The position numbers and the translations under genes were made by a program. A stretch of DNA of 64,000 bases, from NCBI RefSeq assembly GCF_000526315.1, contig NZ_JAFV01000001.1, positions 4,196,001-4,260,000 on the forward strand, written 5' to 3'. Within the stretch, counting starts at the first letter, position 1. Every line of letters begins with the position of its first letter. The stretch is from Methylopila sp. 73B. GTDB lineage: Bacteria > Pseudomonadota > Alphaproteobacteria > Rhizobiales > Methylopilaceae. Shown here one piece after another: positions 8,466 through 14,978 of the stretch. Under the pieces are notes generated by a model. That model saw only the letters and a program-made list of their open reading frames with translations, was not told the origin of the DNA and did not search any database.

Positions 8466-9842
8466 ATGCCCTGGACCCCCGACCTGACGCTCAGCGACAA
8501 GCCCCGCTACCTCGCGATCGCCGACGTGATCGCGGCCGATGTAAAGTCCGGCCGGCTTGCTATGGGCGATCGCCTGCCGCCCCAACGGACGCTCGCGAAG
8601 CGCCTCGACATGGATTTCACCACCGTCGCGCGCGGCTACGCGGAGGCCCGCAAGCGCGGCCTGATCGACAGCCGCGTGGGGCAGGGCACCTTCGTTCTCG
8701 GCGCGCCCAAGACCGCGGCGCTGCGCGCCTCCGCGAGGCTCTCCGCCGATCTCACCATGAACCTGCCGCCCGAGCCGACGGAGCCCGAGCTGCTCGAGAT
8801 GATGCGGGGCGGGCTCGCGCAGGTCGGCCGGGACCTCGTGAGCCGGCTGCGCTACCAGAACTTCGGCGGGTCGCCGGCGGACAAGGACGCGGCCTCGGCC
8901 TGGCTTGGCCGCCGCGCGCTGGTGCCGTCGCAGGACCGGTTGTTCGTGACCCCGGGCGCGCACGCGGCCCTGCTCGGCATTCTCGGCATCCTCGCCAAAC
9001 CCGGCGACGTGGTGCTGTGCGAGGCCGTGACCTACCCCGGCGTGCGGGCGATCGCGGCGCAGCTCGGCGTCCGGCTCGTCGGTCTGGCGATGGACGCGGA
9101 CGGCGTGACGCCGGCCGCCCTCGACGAGGCCTGCGAGCGGCTGGAGCCCAAGGCGCTCTACCTCAACCCGACACTGCAGAACCCCACGACCCTGACGATC
9201 TCGGAAGAACGGCGCGCGGCCCTCGCGGACGTGGCGAGGCTCCACGATCTGCCGATCGTCGAAGACGACGCCTACGGCTTCATCCCGACGCGCAAGATCT
9301 CGCCCTTCGCGGCGATCGCGCCCGACCTCACCTGGCACGTCGCAGGCCTCGCCAAATGCATCGGCGCGGGACTGCGTGCGGCTTATGTGGTGGCGCCGAG
9401 CGCGAAAGCCTCGTGGCCCTTCGTGGCGGCGCTCCGGGCCGCGAACGTCATGGCCTCGCCACTCACCGTCGCGCTCGCCACCGCCTGGATCGAGGACGGC
9501 ACGGCCGACGCCATCCTGCGGTTCATCCGGGCCGAAACCGCGGCGCGCCAGAAGCTTGCGACCGAGATCCTGCCGGCGGGATCCTTCGTGGCGGACCCGT
9601 TGAGCTTCAACCTCTGGATCCCGCTGCCGGCTCCCTGGAACCGCTCGTCCTTCGTCGGGCACCTGCGCGACACCGGCATCGGCGTGGTCGCGAGCGACGC
9701 CTTCGCCGCCGGCGGCCCGCCGAGCGAGGCCGTGCGCGTGTGCATAGGCGGCCCGTCGACCCGCGACGAGATCCGCCGCGCGCTGGAGTTCATCGGCCAC
9801 GCGCTGGCCGAGCCGCCTGAGCTCGCCTCGTCCTACATCTGA
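8466..9842 (+). CDS. MocR-type transcriptional regulator (GntR wHTH + aminotransferase fold)
   Basis: A 458-residue two-domain regulator. Residues 10-75 form a GntR winged helix (RLPPQRTLAKRLDMDFTTVARGYAEA). Residues about 100-455 are a fold-type I aminotransferase domain, with the PLP-binding lysine probably Lys297 (HVAGLAKCIGAG) and the YLNPTLQNPT and VEDDAYG segments that hold PLP. It is divergent from the nit operon across a spacer with repeated octamers, so it most likely controls nitBCDEFGH, perhaps sensing an amino compound through PLP. The ATG lacks a strong Shine-Dalgarno; the start is supported by family length. Confidence 0.85.
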   Translation: MPWTPDLTLSDKPRYLAIADVIAADVKSGRLAMGDRLPPQRTLAKRLDMDFTTVARGYAEARKRGLIDSRVGQGTFVLGAPKTAALRASARLSADLTMNLPPEPTEPELLEMMRGGLAQVGRDLVSRLRYQNFGGSPADKDAASAWLGRRALVPSQDRLFVTPGAHAALLGILGILAKPGDVVLCEAVTYPGVRAIAAQLGVRLVGLAMDADGVTPAALDEACERLEPKALYLNPTLQNPTTLTISEERRAALADVARLHDLPIVEDDAYGFIPTRKISPFAAIAPDLTWHVAGLAKCIGAGLRAAYVVAPSAKASWPFVAALRAANVMASPLTVALATAWIEDGTADAILRFIRAETAARQKLATEILPAGSFVADPLSFNLWIPLPAPWNRSSFVGHLRDTGIGVVASDAFAAGGPPSEAVRVCIGGPSTRDEIRRALEFIGHALAEPPELASSYI

Positions 9843-9877
9843 CGCACGCTTCTCCTCGAAGGGTCAGCGACGGCGTC

Positions 9878-11620
9878 TCAGCTCCGGACGTTGTCCCGCG
9901 CGACCGCCAGCGGGACGTAGTGGTGCGGCTGGCGCATCGTCACGAGGTCCTTCCGGCGGATCGGATTGGTGGGGTAGGGGGTCGCGAGGTTCGTCGTGTC
10001 GAGCGTCGAGACCGCGACGCCTTCGCCCTCGAACACCACGGACTCGGTCCGGGGAAAGGTGAAGGTCTCGGGCCCGAACACGCCGCTCTTGCCGGCATAG
10101 CCGCGCTCGGCGTCGACCACGTTGGCGAAGGCGAGCACCACGTTGTTCTCGCCCGCCCGCGCGCGGAAATGGTGCCAGTGCACGGGGTCCGCGCCGGTCG
10201 GGATCGGATAGTTCTGCCGCACCGTCGTGCCCGCGTGCCCGTAGGAGAACACGCCGCCCTGGGCGGCGGGGCAGGCGATCAGGTCGCAGCCCTTCAGCGC
10301 GAGCACGCGGCCGGCTTCCGGGAACAGCGCGTCATGGCCGATCAGGAGGCCGATGCGCCCCAGCGGCAGGTCGAACACGCGCCAGCGGTCGCCCGCCGTG
10401 GCCCAGGGCCGGTCGTGGTCGCTGAGATGCGTCTTGCGGTAGTCGCCTGCGACGCCCTCGGGGCCGACCAGGACGGCGGCGTTGTAGACGGCGTCGCCGT
10501 CGGCTTCGGCAAGGCCCGCCACGATGTGGACGCCGAGCCGGGCCGCGATCGCGTAGAGGCGCGTCACGGCGACGCCCGAGAGCGGCTCCGCCCGGCTCGC
10601 CGGATCGTCGAGGCCTGTGAGCGACAGCTCGGGAAACACGACCAGGCTGGCGCCGCGCGCGGCGGCGTCCGCGGCGAGCTCCGCGATGCGGGCGAGGTTG
10701 GCGTCGACGTCGGAGGTCGGGCTGAACTGCGCCGCGGCGACCTTGGACACGCGGCCCGCCGGGAGCGGCTGGTGGCCATAGAGGCCGTGGAAGTCGAGCG
10801 GGTTCCAGCCGGACTGGCCGGTCGCGAGTTCGGCGTAGAGCTCGGGGCGGCGCTGGGCGAAGGTCGGCTCGCCCAGCACGGTGCGCGCCCGCGCCCGGTC
10901 GGTGTCGACGTCCGCGTAGATCACGCCGTCGCCGCCGTCGATCACCGCCGCGATCGCGCCGTCGGGTTCGATCACGCAGCTGCCGCCGGAGAACTGCACC
11001 GTGCGCTCGAGGCCCCAGCGGTTGCTCTCAATGAGGTAGCAGGAGTTCTCGAACGCGCGGCTGATCCAGTACGGCGCCGGCGTGCGCTCCGACAGCCAGT
11101 TCGAGACGTGGCAGATGACGTCGGCGCCGTCGAGCGCGACGAGCCGCGCCGTCTCCACGAAGTGGATGTCCATGCAGATGAGCAGCGTGATGCGGCCGAT
11201 CGGCGTCTCGAACACCTGATGGCCGAGATCGCCCGGCGCCGCCCATTTCGGCTCGGAGATGTAGGGGTGGCTCTTCCGGTGCTTGCCGACGAGGCCCTCG
11301 GGACCGATCAGCGCGGCGGCGTTGAAGTAGAGGTTGGTCGTCGGGTCGACCTCCGGCATTCCGATGACGATGTAGGTCCCGGTCTCCCGGGCGAGCGCGG
11401 CGAAGCGATCGGTCGTCGGTCCCGGGATGGTCTCGACCTGGGAGGCGACTTCGTCCCGGTCGAACCAGCAGTACCCGGTCGTCCCCATCTCGGGCGTCAC
11501 GATCAGCTTCGCGCCGTTGTCCGCCGCTTCGCGCACGAGCGTGAGCAGGCGCGCGATGTTGCGCTCCTTTTCGAACATCGTGGGTTCGAACTGGACCGCT
11601 GCTGCTTTGAAGATCGGCAC
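9878..11620 (-). CDS. Tandem nitrilase-superfamily protein, second domain lacks catalytic Cys
   Basis: A 580-residue protein made of two complete carbon-nitrogen hydrolase domains. Domain 1 (about 1-265) has an intact Glu44-Lys116-Cys149 triad (VTPEMGTTGY, GKHRKSHP, LLICMDIHF). Domain 2 (about 290-560) keeps Glu331 and Lys396, but the cysteine position is Gly428 (GRIGLLIGHD). Only the first half can therefore be a conventional amidase or nitrilase; the second may be structural or a substrate-sensing pseudo-enzyme. It lies 115 bp downstream of the porin, beyond a strong terminator, and next to the DMF module. An aliphatic amide or N-substituted amide substrate is plausible but unproven. Confidence 0.88.
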   Translation of the reverse strand: MPIFKAAAVQFEPTMFEKERNIARLLTLVREAADNGAKLIVTPEMGTTGYCWFDRDEVASQVETIPGPTTDRFAALARETGTYIVIGMPEVDPTTNLYFNAAALIGPEGLVGKHRKSHPYISEPKWAAPGDLGHQVFETPIGRITLLICMDIHFVETARLVALDGADVICHVSNWLSERTPAPYWISRAFENSCYLIESNRWGLERTVQFSGGSCVIEPDGAIAAVIDGGDGVIYADVDTDRARARTVLGEPTFAQRRPELYAELATGQSGWNPLDFHGLYGHQPLPAGRVSKVAAAQFSPTSDVDANLARIAELAADAAARGASLVVFPELSLTGLDDPASRAEPLSGVAVTRLYAIAARLGVHIVAGLAEADGDAVYNAAVLVGPEGVAGDYRKTHLSDHDRPWATAGDRWRVFDLPLGRIGLLIGHDALFPEAGRVLALKGCDLIACPAAQGGVFSYGHAGTTVRQNYPIPTGADPVHWHHFRARAGENNVVLAFANVVDAERGYAGKSGVFGPETFTFPRTESVVFEGEGVAVSTLDTTNLATPYPTNPIRRKDLVTMRQPHHYVPLAVARDNVRS

Positions 11621-11675
11621 CGTTATCTCCGCCGGAGAAGACGACGCCGCCTGACGCGGGCGTCGTTCAAACAGG

Positions 11676-11709
11676 AAAAGGCGTCGCGCCTGTTCAGGGG
11701 CGCGACGCC
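11676..11709 (-). terminator. Rho-independent terminator after the porin gene
   Basis: On the minus strand, the perfect 11-bp stem GGCGTCGCGCC/GGCGCGACGCC with an 8-base loop is followed by a short T run (TTTTCCTGTTT). It lies 26-60 bp beyond the porin stop codon, so it should end the porin transcript before the tandem nitrilase gene. Confidence 0.8.
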
Positions 11710-11735
11710 GCGGCTGAAAGCCGGAGTGGGGTCGG

Positions 11736-12551
11736 TTACTTCAGCTTGCTGAAGGACGTGTCGAACGACAGGCTCGCCATGTAGCGATCGCCGCACGAGT
11801 TGAACTGGCCGATGAAGGTGGCGCACTCGCGACGCGACAGGTTGCTGTCGGTGTAGCGAAGGTCGAGGGTCATCGCCTTGTAGGTGAAGCCCACGCCGGC
11901 GTTCCAGAAGGTGTAGTCCGGAATGATGGGCGACTTGATCCAGAACTTGCCGACTTCGGCCGAGACGTAGGCGCCCACGTCCGGGATCGGCATCAGCGAC
12001 GACGGGATCGAGTACTTGGCGAACAGCGAGCTGTGGGTGCTGTCGTCGCCGATGTTGACGAAGTCGCTCGTCCAATAGACGTTTGCGCCGACCGAGAAGT
12101 CGGCGGTCACCGCGTACTTCGCGATGCCGTAGATCTTCCAGAAGTCGAGCGAACGCGTGCCGTTGATCTGGCCGACGTAGTCGATGTAGAGGAAGCCGGC
12201 GTCGAGGGTCAGCGCGTCGAAGGTGTGACGCACGCCGCCGTAGTAGTCGAGCTCGGCCGTGGGGTCAGCGCCGCCGAAGTTGACGTTCGACGCCCAGAAG
12301 CCGGCGTAGACCCAATCGAACGCCGAGACTTCGACGTAGCCCTGGACCGCCGGGTCGCCCTTGCTCTGGCTGACGCTGCGCAGGTTGTACTCGGTGGCGA
12401 ACTTCACGCCGAACGAGACGTCGATCGGAGACATCGTCTCGACGACGAAGGCTTCGGGGGCGGCGAGATCCGCGGCCATGGCGGCGTCGCTCAGCGGCAG
12501 AGCCGCGGCCCCGACGAGCGCGGCGCAGGCAAGTTTCATAGCGTAAGACAT
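11736..12551 (-). CDS. TorF-family putative outer-membrane porin
   Basis: A 271-residue exported protein. Residues 1-26 are a signal peptide (lysine, hydrophobic core, AMA cleavage site). The mature part has the alternating aromatic beta-strand pattern of the TorF/Gcw_chp family (FGVKFATEYNLRSVSQSKG, ASNVNFGG, YGGVRHTF), with strand-like segments to the C-terminal aromatic stretch. It probably forms a channel for small polar solutes, by analogy with FmdC, the porin linked to amide transport in Methylophilus. A CATCTAGATG palindrome lies 46 bp before the start, as for urtA, which ties it to the DMF genes. Substrate is inferred. Confidence 0.85.
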   Translation of the reverse strand: MSYAMKLACAALVGAAALPLSDAAMAADLAAPEAFVVETMSPIDVSFGVKFATEYNLRSVSQSKGDPAVQGYVEVSAFDWVYAGFWASNVNFGGADPTAELDYYGGVRHTFDALTLDAGFLYIDYVGQINGTRSLDFWKIYGIAKYAVTADFSVGANVYWTSDFVNIGDDSTHSSLFAKYSIPSSLMPIPDVGAYVSAEVGKFWIKSPIIPDYTFWNAGVGFTYKAMTLDLRYTDSNLSRRECATFIGQFNSCGDRYMASLSFDTSFSKLK

Positions 12552-12596
12552 TCCCGAAGGTCCCCGTCAGACAATTCTGATAAGTCATCTAAGCTT

Positions 12597-12606
12597 CATC
12601 TAGATG
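12597..12606. promoter_or_regulatory. TCTAGA-core palindrome upstream of the porin
   Basis: The perfect 10-bp palindrome CATCTAGATG is preceded by a half-match CATCTAAG at 12586-12593. It lies 46 bp upstream of the porin ATG. The same 10-mer occurs upstream of urtA, and close variants lie upstream of dmfA1 and the 121-residue gene; a single ACTAGATG half site is at 12788-12795. CTAG is rare in this window outside the amide region, so the recurrence looks like an operator for a shared regulator. Confidence 0.6.
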
Positions 12607-12801
12607 CGGTCGCTAGGCCAAAAATGCTGCGCTGGCGAAGAAGAGAAGCACGTGTTGCGAGAATGCAGCACTTCGGATTGGCGGTTAAGGGATTGGAAAG
12701 ACATGCACACGCGAGGCAAGACGCCGCACGTTGCTCGCGATGATCGGATTAAAACTACGCGCGGGCGCCGCAGCAAAAGGCAGTCTGACTAGATGAAATG
12801 A

Positions 12802-13098
12802 TCAAACAAGCGGCAGGTCGCTCCGCTTGAACAGAAAGATGCTTGAACCGCTGGTTGTGCTGTCCGCGGAGGGCACGTGCAGCTGTTCGGTCAGGTATCG
12901 AAACACGATGCGCGCGGCCGCAGCCGACAAGGTCGGCTTCCAGAGCCAGATGTCGCGGTCCTGATCCACCGCGTTCTCGTCGAACAGCGCCGCCCTAGCA
13001 TCCTCGGCGCAGCCGACGCGCCACTCCGTTGGATTTCCGCCGAATTCCTTGATGTAGCTCAGGAATTCGAACTTGACCTGCTGGGGGCTGAACACCAT
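12802..13098 (-). CDS. Hypothetical protein, distal gene of the DMFase operon
   Basis: A 98-residue soluble protein (MVFSPQQVKFEFLSYIKEF...), with no signal peptide or membrane segment and no motif I recognise. It has a Trp-rich middle (DIWLWKPTL) and a helical AAARIVFRYLTEQL stretch. Its ATG is 5 bp beyond the Sel1-repeat gene stop, which places it last in the unit dmfA1-dmfA2-Rieske-like-Sel1-this gene. Position suggests an accessory role in DMFase production or function. The coding call rests on position, length and composition. Confidence 0.6.
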   Translation of the reverse strand: MVFSPQQVKFEFLSYIKEFGGNPTEWRVGCAEDARAALFDENAVDQDRDIWLWKPTLSAAAARIVFRYLTEQLHVPSADSTTSGSSIFLFKRSDLPLV

Positions 13099-13103
13099 CG
13101 CGG

Positions 13104-13802
13104 TCAGCCGGGCATCGGATTGAGGCGGGCGTGCCGGGAGGTCTCGGCCGTGCGCGAGCGCCAGCGCTCGACGCCCGCGGCGCCCTCGCGCTTCTCGTCG
13201 GCGGACATCTGCCCGGCGATCGCCTCCAGCGCGTTGAGCGCGGAGCCGACGCCATGCTGGGCCGCCAGCGACAGCCAGACATAGGCCTGCGCCCGGTTCT
13301 TCTCGACGCCTATTCCGTTGGCGTACAAAAACCCAAGACGCGCCTGCGACGGGTAATGGCCGGCCTCCGCCGCCGCGCGATACCAGCGCGCCGCCTCGAC
13401 GGGATCGAGCCCGACGCCCTCGCCCTTCGAGCAGAGGGTCGCGAGATTGTACTGGGCGAACACGTCGCCCTGTTCGGCGGCGCGCCGCAGCCAGGCGGCG
13501 CCGGCGGGGACGTCGGTCGCAACGCCCTGTCCCATCGCCAGCATCGCGCCGACGTTGGTCTGCGCGAGCGGATTGCCCGCCTCGGCGCCTTCAAGATAGA
13601 GGGCGAAGGCCTTCGGGAGCGAGGCGGACACGCCCTCGCCGTGCGCGTACATCGCGCCGAGCCAGGTCTTGGCCTCCGCGTCGCCGGCGTCGGCGAGGCT
13701 CGAGAACTGCGCGAAGGCGTCGTCGAAGTCGCCGCGCTTGTACGCGGAGACCGCGGCGCCGATCACCGTGGCGTCGTCGACGGGGATCTGAAGGGAGAGC
13801 AT
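13104..13802 (-). CDS. Sel1-repeat (TPR-like) protein
   Basis: A 232-residue protein with about five Sel1-like repeats of 36 residues from residue 20 to 200 (for example AKTWLGAMYAHGEGVSASLPKA and AQYNLATLCSKGEGVGLDP). These repeats form alpha-solenoid scaffolds for protein interaction. It has no signal peptide, so it is probably cytosolic. It sits 4 bp downstream of the Rieske-like gene in the DMFase operon. The start at 13802 is chosen because it directly follows that stop; a longer upstream frame would run into the preceding gene. It may be an adaptor or maturation factor for DMFase. Confidence 0.85.
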   Translation of the reverse strand: MLSLQIPVDDATVIGAAVSAYKRGDFDDAFAQFSSLADAGDAEAKTWLGAMYAHGEGVSASLPKAFALYLEGAEAGNPLAQTNVGAMLAMGQGVATDVPAGAAWLRRAAEQGDVFAQYNLATLCSKGEGVGLDPVEAARWYRAAAEAGHYPSQARLGFLYANGIGVEKNRAQAYVWLSLAAQHGVGSALNALEAIAGQMSADEKREGAAGVERWRSRTAETSRHARLNPMPG

Positions 13803-13806
13803 GGGA

Positions 13807-14898
13807 TCAGCCTCTCGGATTCTGGAACAGGGGCTGGGGAAGGTCCTCGCGCGGCGCCCGGGCCACCCGCTCCGCGAGCGCGCGCTGCATCCAGAGGCCG
13901 TGAGGTTCGGACTGGCGGGGGGGCGGCGCGCCGATGGTCTCGGGCCGGAACTGCGTGCCCCAGCGCGACAGCGCGAGATGCTCCTGGGCGGCCCCGCCGG
14001 CGCGTCGGTCGATCTCGGCGCGCCAGAAGGCTGCGCTCGTCGCAGCGCCCTCGCCATAGACCGAGACGCGGCACAGCGTCTGTCCGATCGCGGTCGGCTG
14101 GAGGACGACGACGCAGGTCTCGTCGGCGGTCGCGAGCAGCACGAGGTTCGGAAACAGCCAGGCCGTGCGCGCTTCGCGGCCGTCGGCTAAGGTGGTCACG
14201 CCGAGGAGCCAGCGGTCGCTGTCGTCGAACAGCGGCTCGCCGCCGGCGAGATGCTGCCCGACGAGCTTCCAGTTGGCGGGATGTTCGAGCCAGATCCCGT
14301 CGAACCGGGCGCTCTTGTGGTTGCCGAAGAAGCCGCCGAGCTGGTTCAGCGTGGCGAGGCTGGCCTCGGGCGCAGCGGGCGCGACGTCCAGGTTGACGAA
14401 GATCAGCGGCCCCCAGCTGCGGACGTGCGCGGTCAGCAGCCGCTCCGGTCGCAGCCCGAGATACTGGTGCATCTCCGGCGCGCCCTCGCCGAGATCGCGC
14501 GCGGGGATCGCGGACCGGTCGCGGCTGTAGCCGCAGGAGGTGAAGGAGCACTTGGTTTTGGCGCCGGTCTGGCACTGCAGCGGCACCATGCGGCAGCCGC
14601 CGTGCTGCGCCTTGTTGAAGCGCGCGGCGAGGCCGCCCTCCGTGCGCTGCACGTGGACGCCATGGGTTCCGATCGTGAAGGGCAGCAGGTCGCCGACGTG
14701 CGGGATCGCCTCATGCGCGCCGACGCAGATCCAGTCCCGCGTCCACACCGCCTCGTCTTCGAGCAGGGTGAAGGGCAGCGACCGGAACGCCGCCGGCGGG
14801 AGCACGCGGGGCGCGTCGCCGAGGGCCTCCGCGTAGAAGGCGGACGACGCCAGGTCGCGCCCCTCGTCGTGATAGCCGAGGTCGGGTCTGTGCGACAT
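13807..14898 (-). CDS. Rieske oxygenase-like protein lacking standard iron ligands
   Basis: A 363-residue protein collinear with Rieske non-heme oxygenase alpha subunits (WICVGAHEAIPHVGD, NWKLV at 209-213). The Rieske CxH is replaced by A97-Q98-H99-G-G-C102, and the second CxxH reads C117-S-F-T120-S-C122, with an extra C109. The catalytic domain also lacks the HxxxxH iron motif after NWKLV (GQHLAGGEPLF). It cannot be a normal oxygenase; an altered His/Cys cluster or a structural role is possible. The ATG at 14898 has GAGGGA 7 bp upstream, preferred over the ATG at 14913. It is next to dmfA2 in the same operon. Confidence 0.75.
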   Translation of the reverse strand: MSHRPDLGYHDEGRDLASSAFYAEALGDAPRVLPPAAFRSLPFTLLEDEAVWTRDWICVGAHEAIPHVGDLLPFTIGTHGVHVQRTEGGLAARFNKAQHGGCRMVPLQCQTGAKTKCSFTSCGYSRDRSAIPARDLGEGAPEMHQYLGLRPERLLTAHVRSWGPLIFVNLDVAPAAPEASLATLNQLGGFFGNHKSARFDGIWLEHPANWKLVGQHLAGGEPLFDDSDRWLLGVTTLADGREARTAWLFPNLVLLATADETCVVVLQPTAIGQTLCRVSVYGEGAATSAAFWRAEIDRRAGGAAQEHLALSRWGTQFRPETIGAPPPRQSEPHGLWMQRALAERVARAPREDLPQPLFQNPRG

Positions 14899-14927
14899 GG
14901 TCCGATCCCTCATTGATCGATGGAAGA

Positions 14928-14962
14928 GCCGGCGCCCGCAGGGGAAGAGTGCGGGCGCCGGC
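14928..14962 (-). other. 13-bp stem-loop between dmfA2 and the Rieske-like gene
   Basis: The inverted repeat GCCGGCGCCCGCA / TGCGGGCGCCGGC has 13 perfect pairs and a 9-base loop. It lies just after the dmfA2 stop and 30 bp before the next start. There is no good T tract, so it looks like an mRNA-stabilising or attenuating hairpin that sets dmfA2 expression above that of the downstream genes, not a full terminator. Confidence 0.65.
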
Positions 14963-14978
14963 GGCTGGCCCCGCGCGT

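Noticed and set aside
12604..12792. A 62-codon plus-strand frame in the porin upstream spacer
   Set aside because: No Shine-Dalgarno, no domain, and it spans the presumed operator and promoter.
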